The notes: generated by a model not told the origin, from the letters alone. A DNA stretch of 64,000 nucleotides from Ferruginibacter lapsinanis (GCF_020783315.1 NZ_CP086063.1:1178001-1242000); one strand, 5' to 3'; positions 13,996-23,185 are shown, numbered from the stretch's first letter. Numbers and translations: made by a program.

Positions 13996-16317
13996 ATGAA
14001 ACTAATACATTATTTAACATTGGTTGCAATAGCATCAGTTGCGTTTATTGTTGGCTGTAAGAAAGATACATTTGTTGAAACAGTTGGACTTTGTCCGGTT
14101 GTAGTATCTACAAATCCTGCGAATGCCGCCATAGGTGTTCCTGTAGACGAGCTGATTTCTGCAACATTCAATGAAGAGATCAATCCGGCAACAATTACCG
14201 AAACGTCATTTACAGTAGAGGGACCTACAGCAGTGTCGGGTTCTCTTTCATATAGTGGAACTACTGCTTACTTCAGGCCATCTGCTTCTCTTTTGCCTAA
14301 TACTACGTATACAGGAAAAATTACAACGGAAGTTAAAGATCTGAAAGGAAATGCCTTACAGGTTGATCATATCTGGACCTTCAGTACTGGCGCAACGATG
14401 GCTCCTACAGTAATTTCTACTGATCCGGAAGACAATGCTACCGGCGTATTTCTGAATAAAATTGTTAGTGCAACGTTTAGCATGCCGATGAATTTTTCTA
14501 CGATCAATGCTTCAACCTTTACTTTAAAGCAAGGGTCAATAAATATATCAGGAACATTTTCAAATTCAGGATCAACTGTATTTTTTAATCCTGATGTTGA
14601 TCTGAGTCCCGATAAAGTATATACGGCTACGATTACAACCGGAGCTAAAAATACTATTGGCACTTCGTTGACAAATAACTATACATGGTCATTCACAACC
14701 GGAACAATTACAGCGCCTACAGTGATTACTACCGATCCTGTGAATAATGCTACAGGAGTACCATTGAATAAAGTTGTTACAGCATCATTTAGTATGTTGA
14801 TGGATGCTTCTACAATTAATAATTCAACTTTTAGTTTAAAGCAAGGCGCTACATCAGTGGCAGGAATAGTTTCATACACAGGAACAACTCTGTCCTTTAC
14901 GCCTACCAATCCTTTAACGGCAAATACTGTGTATACCGCTACTATTACTACAGGAGCAAAGAATATATCAGGTACGCCGTTGGCAAATAATTATAGCTGG
15001 ACCTTTACAACTATATCTACTGGTGCACCTACGGTTATTTCTACCGATCCGGTAAACAATGCAACAGGTGTTGTAGTCAATAAAATTGTTACCGCTACTT
15101 TCAACACAGCAATGGATCCATTGACCATTAACACAACAACTTTTACATTAAAGAAAGGGACTACGTTGATTCCGGGAGTTGTTTCATACTCAGGTACAAC
15201 AGCTTCTTTTAAACCTTCGATAAATCTTTCTGCAGGTACAACCTATACCGCTACTATTACTACTGGAGCTAAGAATACATCTGGTACCGGTCTTGTAAAT
15301 AATTATGTATGGACCTTTACAACTGGAGTAACAATAGCACCTACAGTTATTTCTACTGATCCGGCAAACAATGCTACCGGAGTTACACTAAATAAAATTA
15401 TAACAGCAACTTTCAGTATGCCAATGAATCCGTTAACAATAAACAGTGCAACATTTATTGTGAAACAAGGATCAGCATCTGTAGCAGGGACAGTGTCATA
15501 TTCAGGTTCAACAGCTTCGTTTACTCCTAACAGTAATCTTTTATCAAATACAACTTACACTGCTACCATTACAACAGGAGCAATGAATATGTCAGGAGTT
15601 GCTATGGCAAATAATTATACCTGGAGTTTTTCAACTAAGCCATCGGCCGGAGCGCCATTTGTAAATCTTAATTCGGTAGCTCGTTTTGGAATTATCGCCG
15701 GCGTAGGTGTGATGAACAATGCAGGATTTAGTCAGATACGTAACATGGATGTAGGTATAAGTCCGGGTGTTCGTTCTTCCATAACAGGGTTTCCTCCGGC
15801 TATAGTTGTAAACGGGGCGATCTATGCCTCAGATGATGTTGCGCCTCCGGGTGTTGCTGCTATGTTATCACAAGCTAAAATAGATTTAACCAACGCATAT
15901 CTTTTTGCCGAAGGAGCAACTTCTCCTGCACCGGTTACAGTAGCCGGCGATCAGGGAGGGAAAACATTAGCACCGGGTATTTATAAATCAACATCAACTC
16001 TGTTAGTACAAAATGGAGATCTGACATTAGATGCACAAGGAGATGCCAATGCTGTTTGGATATTTCAGGTAGCAGCAGCTTTTACAACTGTTGGAGGAGC
16101 TGGTGGAAATATTATTCTTAGTGGAGGAGCTCAGGCAAAAAATATTTTCTGGCAAACTGGTAGTTCTGCTACCATCGGAGATAATACTTCGTTCAAAGGA
16201 AATGTATTGGCTTTAACATCTATAACAATGAATTCGAATGCAACAGCGGTGGGAAGAATGCTTGCAAGAAACGGGTCAGTAGTTCTAACCAGTACAAATA
16301 TTATCACTAAGCCTTAA
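13996..16317 (+). CDS. Surface lipoprotein with five Ig-like repeats and a DUF3494 (ice-binding-like) domain
   Basis: 773 aa. The signal peptide ends in a lipobox before Cys21 (FIVGC). Five tandem repeats of about 104 residues follow (about 30-135, 136-239, 240-343, 344-447, 448-551). Each begins PTVISTDP-x-NNATGV-like and ends NNYTW-x-FTT; they are bacterial Ig-like (Big_5) domains. The C-terminal 220 residues (about 552-773) form a DUF3494 domain (FPPAIVVNGAIYA, LAPGIYKS, NIFWQTGSSATIGD), the right-handed beta-helix fold known from ice-binding proteins and adhesins. Repeats 2-5 are also similar in DNA. Cotranscribed with the OmpA-type gene 10 bp downstream. Ice binding itself cannot be claimed; a surface adhesin displayed on a stalk is equally likely. 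Confidence 0.88.
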   Translation: MKLIHYLTLVAIASVAFIVGCKKDTFVETVGLCPVVVSTNPANAAIGVPVDELISATFNEEINPATITETSFTVEGPTAVSGSLSYSGTTAYFRPSASLLPNTTYTGKITTEVKDLKGNALQVDHIWTFSTGATMAPTVISTDPEDNATGVFLNKIVSATFSMPMNFSTINASTFTLKQGSINISGTFSNSGSTVFFNPDVDLSPDKVYTATITTGAKNTIGTSLTNNYTWSFTTGTITAPTVITTDPVNNATGVPLNKVVTASFSMLMDASTINNSTFSLKQGATSVAGIVSYTGTTLSFTPTNPLTANTVYTATITTGAKNISGTPLANNYSWTFTTISTGAPTVISTDPVNNATGVVVNKIVTATFNTAMDPLTINTTTFTLKKGTTLIPGVVSYSGTTASFKPSINLSAGTTYTATITTGAKNTSGTGLVNNYVWTFTTGVTIAPTVISTDPANNATGVTLNKIITATFSMPMNPLTINSATFIVKQGSASVAGTVSYSGSTASFTPNSNLLSNTTYTATITTGAMNMSGVAMANNYTWSFSTKPSAGAPFVNLNSVARFGIIAGVGVMNNAGFSQIRNMDVGISPGVRSSITGFPPAIVVNGAIYASDDVAPPGVAAMLSQAKIDLTNAYLFAEGATSPAPVTVAGDQGGKTLAPGIYKSTSTLLVQNGDLTLDAQGDANAVWIFQVAAAFTTVGGAGGNIILSGGAQAKNIFWQTGSSATIGDNTSFKGNVLALTSITMNSNATAVGRMLARNGSVVLTSTNIITKP

Positions 16318-16327
16318 ATAAAATAAC

Positions 16328-18367
16328 ATGAAATCAAATAATAATTATAAAACAGCTGCAGGAAAAATTTTTTCTGGAAATAGGCTGAATTTTAAAAACC
16401 TTATTGCTGGTGCTTTAATCGTAACAGCCTTTCAAACACCCGTTCAGGCCCAGGAAGCGACATACACAAAGCCTTCATGGTGGTTTGGGGCAGCAGCGGG
16501 TGCAAATATAAATTTCTATCGTGGGTCTACACAGGAACTGAATGCAGACTTTACTCCTCCGGTAGCTTTTCATAATGGAACAGGTGTAGGCTTGTATGTT
16601 GCACCACTCATTGAGTATCATAACCCAGCATCAATGCTAGGAGTGATGCTGCAGGCAGGCTATGATAGCCGTAAAGGATCATTCAAAACAGTCAATACTC
16701 CTTGCAACTGTCCGGCAGATCTGTCAACTGATCTGAGTTATGTAACGATAGAACCAAGTTTGCGTTTGGCGCCGGCGAAATCTAATTTTTATTTATATGC
16801 CGGTCCTCGTTTTGCATTCAATGTAAAAAAATCTTTTACCTATAAGTTGGGCATTAACCCGGCATATCCGGGGCAGGCGCCTAATGCCGATGTGAAAGGA
16901 GATCTTAGTAATATTAAAAATTCTCTTATCTCCATGCAGGTAGGAGCAGGATATGATATTCCGATTTCATCTCAAACAATGCAAACACAATTTGTACTTT
17001 CTCCTTTTGTTTCTTTTCAGCCTTATTTTGGTCAGTCTCCACGTACAACAGAAACCTGGAATGTAACCACTTTAAGAGTTGGAGCTGCATTAAAATTTGG
17101 AATGGGGAAGAAAATTTCCAGAAATCCGGAAACAGTCGGACCTATGAACACGATTCAAACACTTGATCCATCGGTGAAATTTACAGTGTACGTACCTGAA
17201 AATGATCCAACAAAAACTAACAATATAAAAGAAACATTTCCGATTCGCAATTATGTGTTCTTTGATCTTGGATCGAGTGCTATACCGGATCGATACGAAT
17301 TGTTGAAGAAAGATCAGGTGAAAAATTTCAAAGAAGACAATCTGGATCAGTTTGTTCCTAAAAATTTATCAGGCCGTTCAGAAAGACAGATGACCGTTTA
17401 TTACAATGTATTGAATATACTTGGCGACAGGATGGGTAAAACCCCTTCTGCAACCATTAAGTTGGTAGGGTCTTCTGAAAGTGGTCCCGAAGATGGCCAA
17501 GCTATGGCGATGTCAATTAAAGATTATCTCGTAAATATTTTTGGAATTAATGCAAATCGGATCGCTATTGAAGGAAACTACAAACCTAAAATTCCTTCTG
17601 AACAACCAGGCCGTACCACAGAGCTTATATTATTACGTGAAGGAGATCGCAGGGTTTCTATTGAAAGTAGTTCGCCTCTATTATTAATGGAATTCCAAAG
17701 TGGACCAAGTGCGCCATTGAAACCTGTAGAAATTGTAACTGCACCGAAAAACAGTTATGTTGTATTTATGAATGAAGATAAAAAGAAAACATTGTCTTCA
17801 TGGTCTGTAGAAGCTAAAGATGAAAATGGCAAAAGGCAAAGCTTCGGGCCTTACACACAAGAAAAAGTGAGCATACCTGGCAAATCTATTTTAGGTAATA
17901 CACCACAAGGCAATTATAGAATTACGATGAAAGGAGTTACTAATGATGGTAAAATAATTACCAAAGACACATTGGTACATTTGGTGCTTTGGACTCCAGC
18001 GGCTACCGGCGAAACGCTTAGGTACAGTGTTATTTATGAATTCAATGAATCTAAAGCGATCTCTATTTATGAAAAATACCTTACCGATGTGGTTACTCCT
18101 AAAATTTCTGCAGGCGCAACGGTAGTGATACACGGGTATACTGATATCATCGGAGACGAAATATATAATAGAAATTTATCATTGGCAAGAGCGAATGATG
18201 TAAAAGGAATTCTTGAGAACAGCCTTGCAAGGGCCGGAAGAAGCGATGTTAAATTTGAAGTATTCGGATTAGGTGAAGATGAAAGAGTGTCGCCATTTGA
18301 AAATAAATTTCCGGAAGAACGTTTTTATAACAGAACAGTAGTTATCGATATTATCCCTAAGCAATAG
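16328..18367 (+). CDS. OmpA-family outer membrane protein with beta-barrel domain
   Basis: 679 aa. An N-terminal signal segment (about 22-42, ending VQAQE) is followed by an outer-membrane beta-barrel region (about 47-265, alternating strands such as WWFGAAAGANINFY). A central region (about 300-440) resembles a degenerate OmpA-like fold (NYVFFDLGSSAIPD). A linker leads to a C-terminal OmpA peptidoglycan-binding domain (about 565-679) with HGYTDIIGDEIYNRNLSLAR. It probably anchors the outer membrane to the wall and may hold the DUF3494 lipoprotein encoded 10 bp upstream. A terminator follows at 18393-18422. Confidence 0.85.
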   Translation: MKSNNNYKTAAGKIFSGNRLNFKNLIAGALIVTAFQTPVQAQEATYTKPSWWFGAAAGANINFYRGSTQELNADFTPPVAFHNGTGVGLYVAPLIEYHNPASMLGVMLQAGYDSRKGSFKTVNTPCNCPADLSTDLSYVTIEPSLRLAPAKSNFYLYAGPRFAFNVKKSFTYKLGINPAYPGQAPNADVKGDLSNIKNSLISMQVGAGYDIPISSQTMQTQFVLSPFVSFQPYFGQSPRTTETWNVTTLRVGAALKFGMGKKISRNPETVGPMNTIQTLDPSVKFTVYVPENDPTKTNNIKETFPIRNYVFFDLGSSAIPDRYELLKKDQVKNFKEDNLDQFVPKNLSGRSERQMTVYYNVLNILGDRMGKTPSATIKLVGSSESGPEDGQAMAMSIKDYLVNIFGINANRIAIEGNYKPKIPSEQPGRTTELILLREGDRRVSIESSSPLLLMEFQSGPSAPLKPVEIVTAPKNSYVVFMNEDKKKTLSSWSVEAKDENGKRQSFGPYTQEKVSIPGKSILGNTPQGNYRITMKGVTNDGKIITKDTLVHLVLWTPAATGETLRYSVIYEFNESKAISIYEKYLTDVVTPKISAGATVVIHGYTDIIGDEIYNRNLSLARANDVKGILENSLARAGRSDVKFEVFGLGEDERVSPFENKFPEERFYNRTVVIDIIPKQ

Positions 18368-18392
18368 CTCATAGATCAGCTATAGCTATAGT

Positions 18393-18422
18393 CTGCCTGA
18401 CTTTCAGGCAGGCTATTTTTTT
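18393..18422 (+). terminator. Intrinsic terminator after the OmpA-family gene
   Basis: Stem CTGCCTGA (18393-18400) / TCAGGCAG (18404-18411) with a 3-nt loop, followed by a run of eight T bases. Confidence 0.88.
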
Positions 18423-18517
18423 TACTACCAGGTGATACGCAAGAATTGTATCTTTAAAGGAAGTATTAGTGAAATGTGGCAGAAATAAAATGCTGGTACT
18501 TTTAATAATAAACAACC

Positions 18518-19078
18518 TTGAAGCTTTTTATTAAATACATGGTGAGTGTTCGGTGCAAAATGATGGTGAAAGAGCAATTGAAAAAGCTCGGACTTCATTT
18601 CACCAAAGTGGAATTGGGGGAGGTAGAGATAATGGAAAATATCACACCAGAGCAAAGAGAACAATTAAAAGTTGCATTGAATAGATCAGGCCTTGACCTG
18701 ATGGATGATAAGAAAGCTGTATTGATAGAAAAAATAAAAAATGTGATCATTGAAATGATCCATTATACAGACGAATTGCCCAGAACAAATTTTTCTGATT
18801 ACTTAAGCGAAAAATTAAATTACGACTATACTTACTTATCCAACCTCTTTTCAGAAACAGAAGCTATTACTATAGAGCATTTTATCATTATTCATAAAAT
18901 AGAAAAAGTAAAGGAGTTGATCATTTACGATGAACTGAATCTTACGGAAATTGCCTGGAAACTGCATTACAGCAGTGTAGCACATCTCTCTCATCAGTTT
19001 AAAAAGGTAACCGGCTTAACGCCTTCCTATTTTAAATCTCTCAAAAAGAAAAAAAGAAGCCCACTCGATAATCTGTGA
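18518..19078 (+). CDS. AraC-type regulator with HMA-like N-terminus (first of a tandem pair)
   Basis: 186 aa. The N-terminal 65 residues have the beta-alpha-beta pattern of a heavy-metal-associated (HMA) domain, but the usual CxxC is reduced to Ser10-x-x-Cys13 (MVSVRCK). The C-terminal 100 residues hold an AraC-type double helix-turn-helix (LTEIAWKLHYSSVAHLSHQF then KKVTGLTPSYFKSL). The TTG at 18518 is chosen as start because the residues it adds (KLFIKY) are conserved in the paralog at 19157. The two paralogs are about 60-70 percent identical by eye. Such proteins are frequent in Bacteroidota; targets are unknown. It is a candidate activator of the 66-bp promoter family found around it. Confidence 0.85.
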   Translation: MKLFIKYMVSVRCKMMVKEQLKKLGLHFTKVELGEVEIMENITPEQREQLKVALNRSGLDLMDDKKAVLIEKIKNVIIEMIHYTDELPRTNFSDYLSEKLNYDYTYLSNLFSETEAITIEHFIIIHKIEKVKELIIYDELNLTEIAWKLHYSSVAHLSHQFKKVTGLTPSYFKSLKKKKRSPLDNL

Positions 19079-19137
19079 ATTATGTAACTTATTTCTAAAG
19101 TTATGTAATGTTTCCACTTTCAAAGAGAAGACCTTTG
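19073..19137 (+). promoter_or_regulatory. Conserved 66-bp promoter, copy f (second AraC gene and kinase operon)
   Basis: Box 1 CTGTGAATTATGTAA at 19073 overlaps the stop codon of the first AraC gene. Box 2 TTATGTAATGTTTCC starts at 19101 and ACCTTTG at 19131. The second spacing is 30 instead of 31. It drives the second AraC paralog, suggesting autoregulation. Confidence 0.72.
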
Positions 19138-19156
19138 TTCCTAACAAGTTACACTA

Positions 19157-19717
19157 TTGAAGTTATTCATTAAATATATGGTAAGCAATCGTTGCAAAAT
19201 GGTTGTGAAGGAAGAGTTGAAAAAACTCGGTTTGCATTTTGTTATTGTCGATCTCGGCGAAGTAGACATTATGGAAAACATTTCTTTGTCTAAAAGGGAG
19301 GAATTAAAAGCGGCTTTGTTTGTCTCCGGACTAGAATTAATGGACGATAAGAAAGCTGTATTGGTGGAAAAAATAAAAAATGTGATTATTGAAATGGTTC
19401 ATCAGTCTGATGAGGTCATAAAAACAAACCTCTCCCATTTTTTGAGTGAAAAATTAAATCACGATTACACATACCTGGCAAATCTGTTTTCAGAAGTTCA
19501 AGGAACAACCATTGAACAATATACTATCGCTAATAAAGTGGAAAGAATTAAAGAATTAATTATTTATGATGAGTTGAATATAACTGAAATAGCCTGGAAA
19601 ATGAACTACAGCAGTGTAGCACATTTATCCAACCAGTTCAAAAAAGTTACAGGGCTGTCCCCATCTCATTTTAAACAATTAAAAAATAAAAGAAGAAGCC
19701 CGATTGAGGATATTTGA
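19157..19717 (+). CDS. AraC-type regulator with HMA-like N-terminus (second of a tandem pair)
   Basis: 186 aa, paralog of the gene at 18518 with the same layout: an HMA-like N-terminus with Ser10-x-x-Cys13 (MVSNRCK), then the AraC helix-turn-helix (ITEIAWKMNYSSVAHLSNQF, KKVTGLSPSHFKQL). Start TTG at 19157, conserved with the paralog. A conserved-architecture promoter lies 20 bp upstream, whereas the first paralog has no such site. The hybrid kinase gene follows after 24 bp, so regulator, kinase and receiver are probably one operon. The lone cysteine argues against classical HMA metal binding; the domain may bind another ligand or only mediate dimer contacts. Confidence 0.86.
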   Translation: MKLFIKYMVSNRCKMVVKEELKKLGLHFVIVDLGEVDIMENISLSKREELKAALFVSGLELMDDKKAVLVEKIKNVIIEMVHQSDEVIKTNLSHFLSEKLNHDYTYLANLFSEVQGTTIEQYTIANKVERIKELIIYDELNITEIAWKMNYSSVAHLSNQFKKVTGLSPSHFKQLKNKRRSPIEDI

Positions 19718-19741
19718 AAACAATAAAAAAATGCAGTGACT

Positions 19742-22237
19742 ATGGCGAAAAAAATAATATCTGATAGAGATGAGTTAACCCAGCTGCGGAAAGAGCTTGT
19801 TCTTAGAAAAGTTGAAACAAATAAACTGGTAAAGGAGTTGGTTACTGCCAGAAAGGAATTGCTTTTTCAAAATAAGGAAAAGGGTAAACGGGCAACAGAG
19901 TTAGGGATAGCCAATAAAGAGTTGGAGTTTCAAGGAGGCGAAAAGGAAAAACGAGCAGCAGAGTTGGGTATAGCAAATAAAGAATTGATCTTTCAAACGG
20001 GAGAAAAGAAAAAACGAGCAGCAGAGTTGGTGATTGCAGATAAGGAACTTGAATTTCAAACACAGGAAAAAAAGAAGAGAGCCGCTGAATTAGGAATTGC
20101 AAATCTTGAATTGATATTTCAGACAGGAGAAAAGAAAAAACGAGCAGCAGAGTTATTGATAGCAGATAAAGAGCTTGATTTTCAAAATAAAGAAAAAAAG
20201 AAAAGAGAAATTAAGAATAAGAAACTAGAAGCAACCAGCAATTCTGCTATAATGACATCACAATACTCAAGAAGTTTAATTGAAGCCAGTCTTGACCCGT
20301 TAGTTACAATCAATTCTAAAGGATTGATCACTGATATAAACGAGGCGATGATAAAGGCGACGGGCAAACCTCGAAAAAACATTATAGGGACATATTTTGC
20401 GGATTATTTTGTTGAAACAAAAAAAGTAAAAGAAGTGTATGAACAGGTATTTGGTGACGGATATGTAATGAACTATCCGCTGACAATTATCGACGGTGTA
20501 TTAACAGATGTATTGTTAAGTGGCTCGGTTTACAAAGATGATCATGGGAAAGTAATTGGAGCAGTATTGGTAGCCAGAGATATCACCGATTTGAAAAAAG
20601 TTGAAAAGGAACTGATTGAAGCCAGGGTTTTTGCAGAGTTAGCAACTTTAATTGCAGAAGAAGCAAAACTTAAAGCAGAAAGTTCAACGTTGAAAGCAGA
20701 GGATGCGGTAAAAGCAAAACAACAGTTTTTGTCTAACATGAGCCATGAAATACGTACGCCGATGAATGCAATCATTGGGTTTACAAAAGTGATGCTGAAA
20801 ACAGAGTTGTCTGCAAAGCAAAAAGAATATTTAATGGCGATCAAAATGAGTGGAGATGCATTGATCGTATTGATCAACGATATTCTCGACCTGGCTAAAG
20901 TAGATGCAGGCAAAATGGTCTTTGAGCAGGTGCCGTTCAAGTTATCGTTATCTATTTCTGCTATGCTTCACTTGTTTGAGACAAAAATTCAGGAAAAAAA
21001 TTTAGAGCTGGTTAAAATATATGACGAGAATATCCCTGAAGTGTTGATTGGAGATCCGGTGCGGTTACATCAGATCATTTTAAATCTGGTAAGCAATGCT
21101 GTTAAGTTTACACCTGCAGGAAATATTACAGTAGGCGTAAAATTGCTTAGCGAAGATGCTGAAAAAGTTACAATAGGGTTTTCGGTTTCGGATACAGGGA
21201 TAGGAATAGTAGAAAGTAAGATTGAAACAATATTTGAAAATTTTCAGCAGGCCTCTAGTGGTACGTCAAGGATATTTGGAGGTACGGGGTTAGGCCTGGC
21301 AATAGTGAAACAATTGGTTGAGCCGCAGGGAGGCAATATTGATGTAAAAAGTGAAGTTGATAAAGGGTCTACGTTTAGCTTTACGTTGAGTTTTTTAAAA
21401 ACAAAAGAAAATATAATACCGGATAACGATATTCTTGAAATAGATACGGAAATCAAAAATATAAGTGTGCTGGTTGTTGAAGATATTGCATTGAATCAAT
21501 TACTCATGAAAACATTGCTGGATGATTTTGGTTTTGAAAGAGACATCGCATCCAATGGGAAGATGGCGATTGAAAAATTGAAAGACAAATCGTACGATGT
21601 TATTTTAATGGATCTGCAAATGCCTGAAATGAATGGTTTTGAGGCCACAGAATATATAAGGAAAACACTGAAGTCCGCTGTTCCGATCATCGCACTGACG
21701 GCAGATGTAACTACGGTTGATCTGGCAAAATGCAAAGCTGTTGGGATGAATGATTACATAGCTAAACCAGTCGACGAAAGATTATTATATAGCAAAATAG
21801 TGGGGTTAGTTAAAAAAAATACTTCCATGGTTCCAGAAAAAGATAAAGACAATACTCAAGCCGAAAAAGAGAAGTGTATTGATCTGTCATATTTAAATCT
21901 TCGTACAAAATCAAATCCGTCATTGATGATGGAGATGATCTTGCTATACTTAGAGCAAACACCGCCTTTGATCAAAACGATCAAACAAAGTTTTCTTGAT
22001 AAGGACTGGTCCATGTTGCATTCTGCAGTACATAAAATGATCCCTTCTTTTTCAATAATGGGGATTGGTGAAAACTTTGAAAATATAGCAAAAAAAATTC
22101 AGGAATACGCCGGTATTCAGTCAGGTATAGATGAAATGGAAACGATGGTATCACAATTAGAAGATGTTTGCGGCCGGGCCTGTGTTGAGTTGGAGCATGA
22201 GTTTAACAGAATTAAAAATCAAACCAATGGAAAGTAA
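19742..22237 (+). CDS. Soluble hybrid sensor histidine kinase with PAS, REC and Hpt domains
   Basis: 831 aa from the ATG at 19742; a GTG at 19736 is possible. No membrane segment. The N-terminus (about 40-160) is a charged coiled coil made of six near-identical 21-22-residue units built on KKRAAELGIANKELIFQTGE. Then come a PAS domain (about 175-290), a short helical linker, HisKA with the phospho-acceptor in SNMSHEIRTP (His335), HATPase (N box NLVSNAVKF, G boxes DTGIGI and GGTGLGLAI), a receiver domain with phospho-Asp624 (ILMDLQMPEMNG), and a C-terminal Hpt domain with VHKMIPSFSIMG (His764). It can run a full internal phosphorelay. Its stop overlaps the start of a receiver-only gene by 11 bp, the likely end target. 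The signal is presumably cytoplasmic. Confidence 0.93.
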   Translation: MAKKIISDRDELTQLRKELVLRKVETNKLVKELVTARKELLFQNKEKGKRATELGIANKELEFQGGEKEKRAAELGIANKELIFQTGEKKKRAAELVIADKELEFQTQEKKKRAAELGIANLELIFQTGEKKKRAAELLIADKELDFQNKEKKKREIKNKKLEATSNSAIMTSQYSRSLIEASLDPLVTINSKGLITDINEAMIKATGKPRKNIIGTYFADYFVETKKVKEVYEQVFGDGYVMNYPLTIIDGVLTDVLLSGSVYKDDHGKVIGAVLVARDITDLKKVEKELIEARVFAELATLIAEEAKLKAESSTLKAEDAVKAKQQFLSNMSHEIRTPMNAIIGFTKVMLKTELSAKQKEYLMAIKMSGDALIVLINDILDLAKVDAGKMVFEQVPFKLSLSISAMLHLFETKIQEKNLELVKIYDENIPEVLIGDPVRLHQIILNLVSNAVKFTPAGNITVGVKLLSEDAEKVTIGFSVSDTGIGIVESKIETIFENFQQASSGTSRIFGGTGLGLAIVKQLVEPQGGNIDVKSEVDKGSTFSFTLSFLKTKENIIPDNDILEIDTEIKNISVLVVEDIALNQLLMKTLLDDFGFERDIASNGKMAIEKLKDKSYDVILMDLQMPEMNGFEATEYIRKTLKSAVPIIALTADVTTVDLAKCKAVGMNDYIAKPVDERLLYSKIVGLVKKNTSMVPEKDKDNTQAEKEKCIDLSYLNLRTKSNPSLMMEMILLYLEQTPPLIKTIKQSFLDKDWSMLHSAVHKMIPSFSIMGIGENFENIAKKIQEYAGIQSGIDEMETMVSQLEDVCGRACVELEHEFNRIKNQTNGK

Positions 22238-22661
22238 ACAACCGATCAAACTTTTTTTAGTAGATGATGATGCTTTGTTTTTAAAATCATTGGAGATTGA
22301 GTTTATGCAACATGCCAATTTTATTATTGAAACCTATGCTACCGGAGAGCTTTGCGTGCAAAGTTTATCCAATGCTCCCGATGTAATTATTTTAGATTAT
22401 CATCTGGATGGCATCGATACCAAGGCTATGGATGGATTAGCAGCATTAGATGCCATAAAAACGATCAATCCGGATATACCGGTTATCATGTTATCCTCTC
22501 AGGATAAAATTGAAGTGGCCATTAACTGTATGCACCACAAAGCTTATGATTATGTTGTAAAAAGTGAAACAGCGTTTATTCGCCTGCAAAAGATCATCAC
22601 ATCAATTTTTACCTATAAAAAAATGGAAAAAGAATTGAGGTGGTATATGGATCGAATGTGA
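22227..22661 (+). CDS. Single-domain response regulator (CheY-like)
   Basis: 144 aa, one receiver domain: acidic pocket DDD (13-15), phospho-acceptor Asp57 (VIILDYHLDG), Ser90-Ser91 and Lys112 (VVKSE). No output domain. The start ATG at 22227 lies inside the end of the kinase gene (11-bp overlap), which implies translational coupling and a kinase-receiver pair. It may act by protein contact, for instance on one of the two AraC regulators; that link is inference. Confidence 0.9.
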   Translation: MESKQPIKLFLVDDDALFLKSLEIEFMQHANFIIETYATGELCVQSLSNAPDVIILDYHLDGIDTKAMDGLAALDAIKTINPDIPVIMLSSQDKIEVAINCMHHKAYDYVVKSETAFIRLQKIITSIFTYKKMEKELRWYMDRM

Positions 22662-22693
22662 TCATTTGCCTCTTGCTGTGTTTTCTTCACAAA

Positions 22694-22759
22694 GTGTGAA
22701 TGTTGTAACTTTTTTAAGTAATTGTATAACACTTATATCCTCAAGTAAGTGCACCTTTA
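22694..22759 (+). promoter_or_regulatory. Conserved 66-bp promoter, copy e
   Basis: Box 1 GTGTGAATGTTGTAA at 22694, box 2 TTGTATAACACTTAT at 22722, ACCTTTA at 22753; spacings 28 and 31. It serves the 121-aa gene at 22820 and probably the beta-barrel gene after it. Confidence 0.78.
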
Positions 22760-22819
22760 TTGCTGGCAATGATCAGTTTTGCCTGCCACTGTAATTCTAA
22801 CAATTTTAATAGCAATACA

Positions 22820-23185
22820 ATGTCAACGATCAATAGATTGGGCATTTGGATGGATCATTCAATTGCCTACCTGATAGAGTTTTCTACAGGTACTTTCGAA
22901 TCAAAATACATCAAAGCGAAATTCGCTGGCCAATTGAGGCCGATTGAATTAGCCAATGAAGGATTTGCATCGGATGATTATGAGCAGAATGAACAAATTG
23001 AATACTATACAAGTATAGGAGATGTTATAAAAGATTATGATGAGGTATTACTGTTTGGTCCGTCTGATGCCAAGATAGAATGTTTCAATGTTTTAAAGGC
23101 CAATCATGATTTTGATAAAATAAAAATTGAAACAAAACAAATGCAGCGATATTTTGAAGATAGCCGGATAAATTATTGTCTATAA
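22820..23185 (+). CDS. Hypothetical cytoplasmic protein (121 aa), possibly related to bacterial eRF1-like stress proteins
   Basis: The ATG at 22820 is chosen; an in-frame TTG at 22760 would overlap the promoter. The protein starts with GIWMDHSIAYLIEF and ends with a segment LLFGPSDAKIECFNVLKANH. A 'WxDHxxA' start and a 'GPxxAK' motif are also seen in bacterial proteins related to the third domain of eRF1/Pelota, so a distant relationship is possible. I cannot confirm it. No signal peptide or membrane segment. It is controlled by a copy of the conserved promoter and sits 38 bp before a small outer-membrane barrel gene. Confidence 0.7.
   Translation: MSTINRLGIWMDHSIAYLIEFSTGTFESKYIKAKFAGQLRPIELANEGFASDDYEQNEQIEYYTSIGDVIKDYDEVLLFGPSDAKIECFNVLKANHDFDKIKIETKQMQRYFEDSRINYCL

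Noticed and set aside
14080..15640. Regular DNA repeats that could suggest a CRISPR array or tandem satellite
   Set aside because: The unit is about 312 bp, in frame, and encodes Ig-like domains. No CRISPR-sized repeats or cas genes were seen in the window.
18460..18520. Possible promoter copy before the first AraC gene (ACCTTG at 18515)
   Set aside because: It overlaps the TTG start codon, and neither upstream box is present at the fixed spacing.
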